A DNA stretch of 64,000 nucleotides from Streptomyces sp. NBC_01216 (GTDB lineage Bacteria; Actinomycetota; Actinomycetes; Streptomycetales; Streptomycetaceae). Made by a program: the position numbers and the translations under genes. The DNA lies in the NCBI RefSeq assembly GCF_035994945.1, contig NZ_CP108677.1:4030001-4094000 (forward strand). Direction: 5' to 3'. This document shows, piece after piece, positions 27,496 to 35,806 of this stretch (positions are counted from its first letter, which is position 1; every line of letters starts with the position of its first letter). Below the pieces are notes generated by a model that saw only the letters and a list, made by a program, of their open reading frames with translations, was not told the origin of the DNA and ran no database searches.

Positions 27496-27995
27496 TCCGC
27501 GGCCTCCGTTCCCCTGACCGACGTCAAGGCGGCAAGGCGACCTCGGCCGGTGTTCGCTACGTCGGCGACATCTGCCAGGTGGCACAGGCGGGCCGGTGTC
27601 CGCGGGGCGACCGACCAGTACGTGCCGGGCGGTTGGGTGCGATCGGGGCAGGGGATCCCCACCCAGGTACCGACTCCCAGGTGCCGTACGCCGGGCTGCT
27701 CAACTTTCCGTCCGGCATCCGCGGGGACCAGGGCGTAGTAGTGGCGGTTTCCGCTGTCGTGGATCACCGGGCCGAGCTGGAGCCGCCCGGCCAAGTAGTC
27801 GGCCACCGCGTTGGGTTCGTCGCTCCCGGCGGCGGCGTGCACCAGCCTCTCCTCGATCCGCACCGCAGCGAGCAGACGGCCCAGCGGCAGCAGCGCCACC
27901 GTCCGGGTCGACCACTCTGACAGCGCCCGGCCTGGCATCGGATGCGCCTGTACGAGCCATTCGGAGATCATCCTGTCCGTCGGCTCCTGCGGCAT
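27492..27995 (-). CDS. Conserved Streptomyces protein of unknown function, coupled to DUF7848 gene
   Basis: A 167-residue soluble protein. Recognisable segments are MISEWLVQAHPMPGRALSEW, HYYALVPADAG, VRHLGVGTWVGIPCPDRTQP, and PPGTYWSVAPRTP. I recognise it as a frequent companion of DUF7848 genes but know of no assigned function. The start is ATG at 27995, with GTG at 27998 possible. It shares a divergent 150-bp region with the XRE gene. Confidence 0.7.
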   Translation of the reverse strand: MPQEPTDRMISEWLVQAHPMPGRALSEWSTRTVALLPLGRLLAAVRIEERLVHAAAGSDEPNAVADYLAGRLQLGPVIHDSGNRHYYALVPADAGRKVEQPGVRHLGVGTWVGIPCPDRTQPPGTYWSVAPRTPARLCHLADVADVANTGRGRLAALTSVRGTEAAE

Positions 27996-28098
27996 CACCG
28001 CGCACCCACATTCGTAACGACGTTCATACCGGCTCTCTCCCTATTACGCTCAGTGGTCGATGGGTACGACGGTAGGCAGCGGTGATCTCTGCTTGAAG

Positions 28099-28120
28099 TG
28101 ACCACCAGTACGGGTGGTCA
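28099..28120. promoter_or_regulatory. Operator-like inverted repeat upstream of the XRE gene
   Basis: TGACCACC-agtacg-GGTGGTCA has perfect 8-bp arms and ends 29 bases before the XRE start codon. It is a candidate autoregulatory site serving the divergent genes of the element. Confidence 0.55.
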
Positions 28121-28149
28121 GCCGCGGCCCGCAGGGGAATGGGGGTGTC

Positions 28150-29265
28150 ATGCCGTCAAGTTCCCGGCCAACCCTGACCGGTAGTCAGGGAACGGCCGCC
28201 CGCCCCCGTTCGGGGATCATCTCCGGCTACGTATTCCGGCTCCTCCGTGAGCAGTTGGGGCAGACGCAGGAGTCGGTGGCAGAGCGGTTACGGGTGGCCG
28301 CCGACACGATTGCGGGCTGGGAATCCGGCCGGCGCCCGCTCACTGCCGTCCCCGTCGGGCAGATGCTCGGGCACCGACACCGGCTCCTGCAGCTGGGCAC
28401 CGCTCCGGCACTGCTGCGGACACTCGAACGTGCCATGGAGGCCGATGTCCTTCTGGGCAGCTCCCTGGACGACGCGGCGCCGGTCGACGAGAGCCCGCTC
28501 GGTGCGTGGGTCTTGCAGCGAGACTTGGTTGAAGTGCTGTCCTGGCCCCTCACAGGTGTACCGCCGCAGCCGGTCCGCGATCTTCCCGCACCGCCCCGGC
28601 CACGGCGTGGGCCGGTTCCCTCGGCCCCGGAGCTGTCGTCCGAAGACCGTCGCCGGTTCTTCACGCGCATGCGCGGCGCGGTCGAACAGGCACGTGAGGA
28701 GAGTCAGTTCCTTCTGCGTCGCCAGGCCCTGTACCTGTCGGGCTACGACGACCAGGCCGACACCTCGGACTGGCTCGCCCACCAACAGGGCACCGAGCGG
28801 CCGAACGACTGGCTGACGCAGTGGCTCAACGCCCGCTCTGTCGCCGCCGTGGCGGCCCGCCAAGGCGACCTTGACCGGATGAGCCACTTCATCGACTCCG
28901 CGCTCGCGGACGACGACGCGGGGGAGGCCGCCAACCTCAACTACTGGGCCTACTGGATCGGCGAGGCCCCGCATCTCGAACTGTCCGACGACTTCATCGC
29001 CTCACGTACGCCCGGCCCGTGGCCCGGCCACAAGCTCCTGGCCCACCTCGCACACGGCCTCGCGCCTCAGCACGGGTATCTCGACCTGAACATCCACAGC
29101 CTGTGGGCGCTGCTCACGATCCGCCCCAACCTGCTGCGTTCCGGTGCGGTGGCCCGGACCCTGCACGACCGACTTCCGATGATGTTGGATAGCCAGGAGC
29201 TGTCGGCGCGTGCACGCCACGAGCTGGAGAGCATCCGGTACGCGATCCGCCTCGCAGGGGCGTGA
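28150..29265 (+). CDS. XRE family HTH regulator with C-terminal uncharacterised domain; contains TTA codon
   Basis: A 371-residue protein. The Cro/C1-type HTH is at about residues 25-75 ([20 protein letters not shown], then [20 protein letters not shown]). A Pro/Arg-rich linker follows, then a helical C-terminal domain that may be TPR-like ([20 protein letters not shown]). Codon 47 (28288-28290) is TTA, so translation may depend on the bldA tRNA. The start is ATG at 28150. The HD-domain gene follows after 13 bp, so they form an operon. The regulator probably controls its own operon and perhaps the element's cargo. Confidence 0.85.
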   Translation: MPSSSRPTLTGSQGTAARPRSGIISGYVFRLLREQLGQTQESVAERLRVAADTIAGWESGRRPLTAVPVGQMLGHRHRLLQLGTAPALLRTLERAMEADVLLGSSLDDAAPVDESPLGAWVLQRDLVEVLSWPLTGVPPQPVRDLPAPPRPRRGPVPSAPELSSEDRRRFFTRMRGAVEQAREESQFLLRRQALYLSGYDDQADTSDWLAHQQGTERPNDWLTQWLNARSVAAVAARQGDLDRMSHFIDSALADDDAGEAANLNYWAYWIGEAPHLELSDDFIASRTPGPWPGHKLLAHLAHGLAPQHGYLDLNIHSLWALLTIRPNLLRSGAVARTLHDRLPMMLDSQELSARARHELESIRYAIRLAGA

Positions 29266-29278
29266 GAGGAGACGGACG

Positions 29279-29863
29279 GTGGCAGACGACCTGTCCGCGG
29301 TGGCCCGATTCCTGTACGAGGCGGGGACGCTCAAGCAGGCCAGGCGCACCGGCTGGTGGATGGCCGGTGTCCGCGACCCCGAGAGTGTGGCCGAGCACTC
29401 CTGGCGCACCTCGCTGATTGCCTCGGTCATCGCCAAGCTGGAAGGCGCGGACCCGGCGCGGGCCGCGTTCCTCGCGGTCTGGCACGACTCCCAGGAAACC
29501 CGCACCGGCGACGTGAACCACCTCGGCAAGAAGTACGCCGAGGGAACCGACCCGGAAGCCGTCACCGCCGACCAGACCAAGGGCATGCCGGAGCTGCTCG
29601 CCTCCACCATCCGGGAGCTGGTCGCGGAGTACGAGGCCAAGGAGTCAGCCGAAACGCTGTGCGCCCGCGATGCCGACAAACTCGAATGCCTGCTGCAGGG
29701 CATCGAGTACAAGGCCCAGGGCTACCAGAACGCCCAGCGCTGGATCGACAACAGCCGGGCCCGCCTCACCACCGAGTCCGCGAACCGGCTCGCCGACGAA
29801 CTGCTCGGCATGGACTCCCTCGACTGGCTGCGTACCGCCATGGGCGAAGAGCCGACGCCTTGA
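29279..29863 (+). CDS. HD-domain phosphohydrolase (YfbR/HDDC2-like 5'-deoxynucleotidase)
   Basis: A 194-residue HD-superfamily protein. The metal residues are H40 in ESVAEHSWRTS, H69-D70 in AVWHDSQETRTGD, and a distal Asp in CARDADKLECLLQGIEYK. The HDxxExxTGD pattern matches YfbR/HDDC2 enzymes, which dephosphorylate deoxynucleoside monophosphates. Nucleotide-pool hydrolysis coupled to an XRE regulator on a mobile element would fit a stress or defence role, but that is inference. The start is GTG at 29279 behind GAGAGGAGA. Confidence 0.9.
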   Translation: MADDLSAVARFLYEAGTLKQARRTGWWMAGVRDPESVAEHSWRTSLIASVIAKLEGADPARAAFLAVWHDSQETRTGDVNHLGKKYAEGTDPEAVTADQTKGMPELLASTIRELVAEYEAKESAETLCARDADKLECLLQGIEYKAQGYQNAQRWIDNSRARLTTESANRLADELLGMDSLDWLRTAMGEEPTP

Positions 29864-30027
29864 TCCTGTTCATACCGCTGATGTTTCTCGCTGCCGCCTT
29901 CGCCTGTGCGGACATGGCCACGGTTGGGGGCCATGGCTCTGATGTCGGCCACTGCAGCGTGCTGGCGGGGATCGTGCTGGCCGCCGGAGCTTCGCATGCG
30001 CGTCCGACCGTCAGCGGGCGCCACTAG
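29860..30027 (+). CDS. Possible small hydrophobic protein
   Basis: A 55-codon frame from a TTG overlapping the HD gene stop (TTGA). It contains LILFIPLMFLAAAFACADMA and CSVLAGIVLAAGASHA, two possible membrane segments. Coupling geometry and hydrophobicity favour it, but the rare start and lack of a recognised family make it doubtful. Confidence 0.35.
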   Translation: MILFIPLMFLAAAFACADMATVGGHGSDVGHCSVLAGIVLAAGASHARPTVSGRH

Positions 30028-30086
30028 CCACGTCGGCGCCGCTCTGTGATCTGCTCCGACGCTGTTGTACGCGCGGGCTGCCGTGA

Positions 30087-31256
30087 AAGGAGAACTTCCA
30101 CACGAAGGCCGAGGCGGACAACCGCGCCGCCGAGGTCGACGTCGAGATCCGGCAGGGCTCCTACGTCGTCCCCGCCGAGACGAAGCAGACGCTCGACGCC
30201 TACGCACAGAAGTGGCTCGACGCGAACTCCGTCGGCCCGACGACTGCGCTCCGCTATGAGGCGACGGTCCGCAACCACATCACCGAGCACCTCGGCCGAC
30301 GCGAGCTGCGATCCCTCAACCAGCCCTCGGTCATCCAGGGTTGGATCCGCACACTCCAGGACGGCGGCCTGGAGGTGTCGACGATCGAGGGCATCTTCGA
30401 CATCCTCTCCAGCATCCTCGGCGCGGCGGTGGAGGACGGGCTGCTGCCGAAGAACCCGTGCAAGGCGAAGTCGGTCAAGCTCCCGACCGCGACCAAGAAG
30501 AAGATCATCCCTTGGTCGCTGGAGCGCGTCCGCGCGGTCATCACCGAACTGCCGAAGCGCTTCCAGGCCGGGGGTAAGCTCGCCTTCGGCTGCGGTCTGC
30601 GGCAGGGCGAGGTGTTCGGCTTCGCCGTCGAGGACATCGACTTCAAGGGCGGATGGATCCACGTCAACCGCCAGGTGCGGCTGGTCGGTACGAAGCCCGT
30701 CTTCGCTCTGCCCAAGGGCAACAGGATCCGGTCAGTGCCCCTGTCGGCTCAGCTCGCCGCAGCCCTCAGGGCGCACATGAAGGAGTTCCCGCCGGTCGAC
30801 GTCATCCTGCCGTGGGGCAAGCCGGACGGCGAGCCGAAAACCTTCCGCCTCCTCTTCGCCGACAAGAAGGGGCGGGCCTACAGCCGCAGCGTCTTCAACA
30901 TGGGTGACTGGAAGCGCGCCCTTGCCGCCGCCGGCGTGATCCCTCCCCGAGAGCGCGGGGCGCGCTACCTCCAGGCGGCTCCGGAAGACGGCATGCACGC
31001 CCTCCGGCACGCGTACGCCTCCGTGCTCCTGGACGCGGGGGAGAGCATCAAGGCGCTCTCCGAGTACCTCGGCCACTCGGACCCGGGCTTCACGCTGCGG
31101 CCGTATACGCACCTGCTGCCGTCCAGCGAGATCCGCACCCGTAAGGCGATCGACGACGCCTTCACGGAACCGGAGACCCAGGAAACCGGCGAAGCCCAGG
31201 GCACATCAGTGCCCCCAGCGAAACCCATGTGCCCTCAATGTGCCCTGGCCGCCTGA
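30087..31256 (+). pseudogene. int: Tyrosine recombinase (phage-type integrase), 5'-truncated
   Basis: The catalytic domain is intact: Arg in CGLRQGEVFG (codon 30600-30602), HxxR in HALRHAYAS (30996-31007), LGHSDPG, and the nucleophile Tyr in RPYTHLLP (31104-31106). The SAM-like core-binding domain is also in frame upstream (TLDAYAQKWLDANS, ALRYEATVRNHITEHLGRRE). But that frame opens only after a TGA at 30084-30086, and I find no ATG or GTG before 30375. The arm-binding N-terminus and the natural start are therefore missing. Translation from GTG 30375 would give 293 residues without the core-binding domain, probably non-functional. It belongs to the element ending at attR. Confidence 0.75.
31198..31246. 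repeat. Right-arm TGTGCCCT repeats
   Basis: TGTGCCCT occurs at 31228-31235 and 31239-31246, starts 11 bp apart, with an inverted copy AGGGCACA at 31198-31205. All lie inside the last codons of int and 76-125 bp from attR. Together with the left-end copies they look like recombinase arm sites. Confidence 0.6.
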
Positions 31257-31321
31257 CGGCCTCTCTCCGCACATGACGGGGGCGGGGTCCGAAACCCTGC
31301 CCGAAAACCACTGAAACCCCA

Positions 31322-31402
31322 GGTCAGGGCCACACCAGGCAGTACGGCTGGTGCCCGGCCTCGTGCAGACGTACCGAGAAGTCCTGCCATTCGTGCAGCA
31401 AC
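31322..31402. repeat. Right attachment site (attR)
   Basis: The direct repeat partner of 24070-24150. It forms the stop codon and last 26 codons of the gene at 31324-31899. The only mismatch in 81 bp is at 31390. The crossover must lie within it; identity is unbroken over 31322-31389. Confidence 0.9.
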
Positions 31403-31899
31403 CGGTAGACGTCGAAAGCGTCCCGCGGGCCGCCGCGGTCGGGGACGGTGGACCAGATGAAGGCCGCCGCGCCGACCGATTCCTCGCCGATGCCCCGCAG
31501 CGGGTCGACCACGGTCATGGGCAGTTTCACCACCGCGTAGTCCGGGTGGAGGACCACCAGTTCCAGCGGGGGCACCTTGTGCAGGGGCAGGCCCTGGATG
31601 CCGGTGAGCACCATCGCGGCTATGGTCTCCGGCTTGATCTTGGTGAACATGCCGCCCATACCGAGCTCGTCGCCGCCGAGTTCCTCCGGGCGCATCGAGA
31701 TCGGGACGCGGGCCGCCGTGGCGCCGTCGGGTGCGCCGAAGTACTTGTACGTCACCCCCAACCGGCCACTTCCGCTCCCTGTCGTGGGTTCCGTCGGTCC
31801 CGCGGGTTCCTCCGTACGCCGTCGCCGGTGTTTCCCCCGCCGGGCAGGCTCGGGACCCAGGTCGTCGGTCCCCTCGCCCAGTCCGCCACCGCGATGCAT
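31324..31899 (-). CDS. Conserved actinobacterial protein of unknown function; integration target
   Basis: A 191-residue protein. An N-terminal disordered, Arg/Pro-rich region of about 45 residues precedes a conserved domain (VTYKYFGAPDGATAARVPIS, then GGMFTKIKPETIAAMVLTGI, then DAFDVYRLLHEWQDFSVRLH) ending HQPYCLVWP. The function is unknown. Its 3' end is the attachment site of the integrative element, which re-created the C-terminus exactly. The start is ATG at 31899. It is divergent from hemL. Confidence 0.85.
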   Translation of the reverse strand: MHRGGGLGEGTDDLGPEPARRGKHRRRRTEEPAGPTEPTTGSGSGRLGVTYKYFGAPDGATAARVPISMRPEELGGDELGMGGMFTKIKPETIAAMVLTGIQGLPLHKVPPLELVVLHPDYAVVKLPMTVVDPLRGIGEESVGAAAFIWSTVPDRGGPRDAFDVYRLLHEWQDFSVRLHEAGHQPYCLVWP

Positions 31900-32025
31900 A
31901 TCTCCACCCGACTGCTTTTTTGGCAGCGCGATCCGCGTCGCGCAACCCGATCACCGTGTCAGTGACCTCCCCCACGCTCTCGCGGTGAAACACCTGTCCG
32001 CAAGAACGTCGGGCCCTCTGACACC

Positions 32026-32094
32026 ATGGATTCCGTGAGCCACCCCTATGACGCCCCAGTTTCGCAGACGCGGAGCACCTACGCCCCGGCGTGA
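32026..32094 (+). other. 22-codon ORF resembling a second, decayed hemL 5' end
   Basis: From ATG 32026 the frame reads [20 protein letters not shown] and stops after two more codons. Its YDAPVSQT core parallels the YEAPVSQT of HemL 121 bp downstream, in another frame. It may be a relic of a partial 5' duplication or a coupled leader ORF. Confidence 0.4.
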
Positions 32095-32155
32095 CGCACA
32101 GGGTGCCCACGCACTCCTTCCGTACTCAGAGCCGTACTCGCAGGTCAGGACCACA

Positions 32156-33463
32156 GTGCCGTATTCATACGAAGCCCCAGTCTCACAGACGCTGTTCGAC
32201 CGCGCGTCCCTCGTGACGCCCGGCGGCGTGAACTCGCCGGTGCGCGCCTTCCGGGCCGTGGGCGGAACGCCCCGATTCATGGTGTCCGGTACCGGCCCGT
32301 ACCTCACCGACGCGGACGGTCGTGAATATGTCGACCTCGTCTGCTCGTGGGGGCCGATGATCCTCGGCCATTCCCACCCCGAGGTGGTCGCCGCGGTGCA
32401 GGAGGCCGTCGCCCGCGGCACCTCGTTCGGCACGCCGGGCGAGGGGGAGGTGGCCCTCGCCGAGGAGATCGTCGCCCGGATCGAGCCGGTCGAACAGGTC
32501 CGTCTGGTGTCCTCCGGCACGGAGGCCACGATGTCGGCGATCCGTCTGGCCCGTGGTTTCACCGGCCGGGCGAAGGTCGTCAAGTTCGCCGGCTGCTACC
32601 ACGGCCACGTGGACGCGCTGCTGGCCGCGGCCGGCTCCGGCGTGGCCACCTTCGGACTGCCCGACACGCCCGGCGTGACCGGCGCGCAGGCCGGGGACAC
32701 CATCGTCCTGCCGTACAACGACCTGGAGGCGGTCCGGGCGGCGTTCGCCGCGCACCCGGGCGAGATCGCCTGCGTGATCACCGAGGCGTCGCCGGGCAAC
32801 ATGGGCGTCGTCCCGCCGGCCGACGGTTTCAACCAGGGCCTCGCCGACCTGTGCCGGGAGAACGGTGCGCTCTTCGTCTCCGACGAGGTCATGACCGGTT
32901 TCCGGACCTCGCGGGCGGGCTGGTACGGCGTCGACGGCGTGGCGCCGGACCTGATGACCTTCGGCAAGGTGATGGGCGGCGGCTTCCCGGCCGCGGCCTT
33001 CGGCGGCCGTGCGGACGTCATGGGACACCTCGCCCCGGCCGGGCCGGTCTACCAGGCGGGCACCCTGTCCGGAAACCCGGTCGCCACGGCCGCGGGCCTC
33101 GCCCAGCTGCGGCTGCTCGACCAGGCCGCCTACCGGACGGTCGACGCGGTCTCGGAGGAGATCCGGGGGCTCGTCACCGGCGCGCTCGCCAAGGAGGGCG
33201 TCGCGCACCGCTTGCAGACCGCCTCCAACATGTTCTCGGTGTTCTTCACGGCGGACGAGGTGCGCGACTACGAGGACGCGAAGAAGCAGGAAGCCTTCCG
33301 CTTCAACGCGTTCTTCCACTCGATGCTGGCGGACGGCGTCTACCTGCCGCCGTCCGCCTTCGAGTCCTGGTTCGTCTCCACGGCCCACGACGAGCGGGCG
33401 GTCGAGCGCGTCGCCGCCGCCCTGCCCGCCGCCGCCCGTGCCGCCGCGGAGGCCACCGCATGA
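32156..33463 (+). CDS. hemL: Glutamate-1-semialdehyde 2,1-aminomutase
   Basis: A PLP enzyme making 5-aminolevulinate from glutamate-1-semialdehyde (C5 pathway), feeding HemB, HemC and HemD encoded at the left of this window. It is 435 residues. The start chosen is GTG 32156 ([20 protein letters not shown]). The PLP-binding Lys lies in [19 protein letters not shown], with [18 protein letters not shown] and [20 protein letters not shown] also present. The stop overlaps the next gene by ATGA. The upstream frame to 32048 has no family sequence. Confidence 0.95.
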   Translation: MPYSYEAPVSQTLFDRASLVTPGGVNSPVRAFRAVGGTPRFMVSGTGPYLTDADGREYVDLVCSWGPMILGHSHPEVVAAVQEAVARGTSFGTPGEGEVALAEEIVARIEPVEQVRLVSSGTEATMSAIRLARGFTGRAKVVKFAGCYHGHVDALLAAAGSGVATFGLPDTPGVTGAQAGDTIVLPYNDLEAVRAAFAAHPGEIACVITEASPGNMGVVPPADGFNQGLADLCRENGALFVSDEVMTGFRTSRAGWYGVDGVAPDLMTFGKVMGGGFPAAAFGGRADVMGHLAPAGPVYQAGTLSGNPVATAAGLAQLRLLDQAAYRTVDAVSEEIRGLVTGALAKEGVAHRLQTASNMFSVFFTADEVRDYEDAKKQEAFRFNAFFHSMLADGVYLPPSAFESWFVSTAHDERAVERVAAALPAAARAAAEATA

Positions 33464-34182
33464 GCGTCGAGCGTGTCGACAGCGGCCTGCCGAACAGGCT
33501 CCCCGGGCAGGACGACATCACGGTCGTCCACCTGATGCGCCACGGCGAGGTGCACAACCCCGACGGCGTGCTGTACGGGCGCCGTCCCGGATACCACCTG
33601 TCCGAGCTCGGCCGTCGCATGGCGGACCGGGTCGCGGAGCACCTGGCGGACCGGGACATCACCCATGTCGTCGCCTCGCCGCTGGAGCGTGCGCAGGAGA
33701 CCGCGGAGCCGGTCGCCAAGAGCCACGGTCTGGATCTGGCCACGGACGGGCGCCTGATCGAGGCCGCCAACGTCTTCGAGGGCAAGACCTTCGGTGTCGG
33801 GGACGGGGCCCTGCGCAAGCCGGGCAACTGGAAGCACCTGACCAACCCGTTCAAGCCCTCCTGGGGTGAGCCGTACGTCGAGCAGGTCGTCCGGATGATG
33901 GGCGCGCTGGACGCGGCGAAGGACGCGGCCCGCGGTCACGAGGCGGTCTGCGTCAGCCACCAGCTGCCGATCTGGATCGTGCGCAGCTTCGTGGAGAAGC
34001 GGACGTTGTGGCACGACCCGAGGCGCCGGCAGTGCACGCTGGCCTCGCTGACCTCGTTCACCTACCGGGGCGACAGGATCGTGTCGGTCGGGTACAGCGA
34101 GCCGGCCAGGGACCTCGTCCCGGCGCACCTGCTCGCGGGGGCGAAGCCGGTCAAGGGGAAGTCGAAGGCGTTCGGGGCCTGA
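33460..34182 (+). CDS. Histidine phosphatase (phosphoglycerate mutase-like) family protein
   Basis: A 240-residue protein of the branch-1 histidine phosphatase superfamily. The phospho-accepting His is in [19 protein letters not shown], with [13 protein letters not shown] and the second catalytic His in [15 protein letters not shown]. The 4-bp overlap with hemL indicates an operon. A link to tetrapyrrole metabolism is possible but unproven; the substrate is unknown. The C-terminus is Lys-rich. A terminator follows at 34290. Confidence 0.9.
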   Translation: MSVERVDSGLPNRLPGQDDITVVHLMRHGEVHNPDGVLYGRRPGYHLSELGRRMADRVAEHLADRDITHVVASPLERAQETAEPVAKSHGLDLATDGRLIEAANVFEGKTFGVGDGALRKPGNWKHLTNPFKPSWGEPYVEQVVRMMGALDAAKDAARGHEAVCVSHQLPIWIVRSFVEKRTLWHDPRRRQCTLASLTSFTYRGDRIVSVGYSEPARDLVPAHLLAGAKPVKGKSKAFGA

Positions 34183-34225
34183 CCGCCCGGTCGGAGGCCA
34201 CCCGACAGGCTCTGAGCACAGCCCC
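34180..34225. repeat. Dispersed repeat, copy A (partner at 60882-60930)
   Basis: It begins at the stop of the phosphatase gene and contains CGGAGGCCACCCG (34192-34204), then a CAGGC-CTGAG-CAGCCCC pattern. The same order of words occurs 26.7 kb away upstream of the acyl-CoA synthetase. Confidence 0.5.
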
Positions 34226-34289
34226 GGAGCCTCGGTCGTTCCGGACCGGCGCCGCGGTGTGTGACGCGGTGTTCCGCGGGTACACCGCC

Positions 34290-34335
34290 AAGGCGATCGG
34301 ATGACGTCACGTCATCCGGTCGCCTTGAGATTTTT
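34290..34335 (+). terminator. Rho-independent terminator after the hemL operon
   Basis: An 18-bp stem (34290-34307 with 34309-34326, one G-T wobble) around GATGACGTCACGTCATC is followed by a T-run at 34331-34335. This is unusually canonical for Streptomyces. Confidence 0.85.
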
Positions 34336-34431
34336 GTGCTATTTCCCGGAACCTTCTGGTTCCTCCCCGCATCTCACTCATTGCCGGTTCGGATGACTGT
34401 GGGGTCATACGCAAGCGCGAATGGGGACGTC

Positions 34432-35697
34432 ATGCGCGGGATCAGTCGAAGGGGCCTCATCGGGGCGGGTGTCGGAGCGGCGGCGCTCGGAGTCGCCGGA
34501 TGCGGCTTCGTGAATCAGGACAAGTCAGGACGTTCCGCCGAGGGTAAGGGAGGTGACGTCCCGGCGTCGCCGAGCCCGTCGCCCACCGGGGAGGTCCGGC
34601 TGATCGGTGACGGCTCCACCGCCGACACCGGAAGGCAGCCGCACCAGCCCGACGCGCCCGTCCCGCTCGAACCCGGACAGACGCCCCCGCAGTTCGTGAT
34701 CTTCTCCTGGGACGGCGCCGGCGAGGTCGGCAACGGACTCTTCCCGCGCTTCCTCGAACTCGCCCGGAACCACGACGCGGCGATGACCTTCTTCCTCTCC
34801 GGGATCTATCTGCTTCCCGAGTCGAAGAAGGACCTCTACCGTCCGCCGAACAACCGCGTCGGCGCCTCCGACATCGGCTACCTGACCGACGAGCACATCA
34901 AGGAGACGCTCAGGCACGTCCGGCAGGCATGGCTCGACGGCCACGAGATAGGCACCCACTTCAACGGCCACTTCTGCGGCGGTTCCGGCTCGGTCGGCAA
35001 CTGGACGCCCGCCCAGTGGCAGAGCGAGATCGACCAGGCCATGGCGTTCGTCACCCAGTGGAAGACGAACAGCGGCTGGACCGACCTCGACCCGCTGCCC
35101 TTCGACTACCAGAAGGAACTGGTCGGCGGACGCACTCCCTGCCTGCTCGGTCAGGACAAGCTGCTCCCCACGGCGAAGCGCCTGGGCTGGCGCTACGACG
35201 CCAGCTCGCCCGGAGGCCGCCAGACCTGGCCGGCCAAGCGCCGGGGCATCTGGGATCTCCCGCTTCAGGCGGTGCCCTTCCCGGGCCACTCCTTCGAGGT
35301 CCTCTCGATGGACTACAACATGCTCGCCAACCAGTCGAAGAACACCACCCAGGGCGTACCCGCGCGCTACCCGGGCTGGCGCAAACAGGCCACCGAGGCG
35401 TACCTCGCCGGCTTCGACCGCGCCTACGCGTCCAACCGCGCCCCGTTCTTCGTCGGCAACCACTTCGAGCAGTGGAACGGCGGCATCTACATGGACGCCG
35501 TCGAGCAGGCCCTGAAGGTGATGGCGGGCAGGAAGGACGTCCGCCTGGTGTCCTTCCGCCAGTTCGCGGACTGGCTCGACGTGCAGGACCCCGCGATCCT
35601 CGAACGGCTCCGCACGCTGGACGTCGGCCAGGCCCCGACGGGCGGCTGGAACGCCTTTCTGCGCCCCGCCCGAGTCCCCGCCACCCAGGCCCCGTAA
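34432..35697 (+). CDS. Lipoprotein with polysaccharide deacetylase-like fold
   Basis: A 421-residue exported protein. The N-terminus has a twin-arginine-like RRGLIGAG and lipobox GVAGC (C24). A Pro/Ser linker follows, then a carbohydrate esterase 4-like barrel: FVIFSWDGAGEVGNGLFPRF, AAMTFFLSGIYLLP, and WLDGHEIGTHFNGHFCGGSG, which supplies the HxxxH metal pair. Later segments include FFVGNHFEQWNGG. Activity on peptidoglycan or a cell-surface glycan is likely but unproven. The start is ATG at 34432. Confidence 0.85.
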   Translation: MRGISRRGLIGAGVGAAALGVAGCGFVNQDKSGRSAEGKGGDVPASPSPSPTGEVRLIGDGSTADTGRQPHQPDAPVPLEPGQTPPQFVIFSWDGAGEVGNGLFPRFLELARNHDAAMTFFLSGIYLLPESKKDLYRPPNNRVGASDIGYLTDEHIKETLRHVRQAWLDGHEIGTHFNGHFCGGSGSVGNWTPAQWQSEIDQAMAFVTQWKTNSGWTDLDPLPFDYQKELVGGRTPCLLGQDKLLPTAKRLGWRYDASSPGGRQTWPAKRRGIWDLPLQAVPFPGHSFEVLSMDYNMLANQSKNTTQGVPARYPGWRKQATEAYLAGFDRAYASNRAPFFVGNHFEQWNGGIYMDAVEQALKVMAGRKDVRLVSFRQFADWLDVQDPAILERLRTLDVGQAPTGGWNAFLRPARVPATQAP

Positions 35698-35722
35698 GCG
35701 CTCGTACGCCCCTTAGATCCTC

Positions 35723-35751
35723 TTGACAAAGGGCTTTATGGGCACCTAAGG
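35723..35751 (+). promoter_or_regulatory. Possible promoter for the cytochrome c maturation operon
   Basis: TTGACA at 35723-35728 is followed, 17 bases on, by CTAAGG at 35746-35751, about 55 bp before the tlpA start. The -35 is perfect; the -10 is weak. Confidence 0.4.
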
Positions 35752-35806
35752 GCTGTCCTGTGGGGGGTGCCCAAGATCCCTGGAACGCCCATGCGAAACT
35801 TTTCAC

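Larger units (their letters stand above)
24070..31402. mobile_element. 7.3-kb integrative element in the 3' end of a conserved protein gene
   Basis: The element is bounded by direct repeats 24070-24150 and 31322-31402 (81 bp, one mismatch). A tyrosine recombinase gene ends 65 bp inside the right repeat. The repeat is the last 26 codons and stop of the gene at 31324-31899, so insertion preserved the host protein, with the displaced 3' end left at the other boundary. Cargo: hexapeptide transferase, glycosyltransferase, epimerase, DUF7848 pair, XRE and HD proteins. No rep, tra/FtsK-like or excisionase gene is seen, and the recombinase is 5'-truncated. It is therefore a minimal or decayed element, not a full actinomycete ICE. 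Confidence 0.85.
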
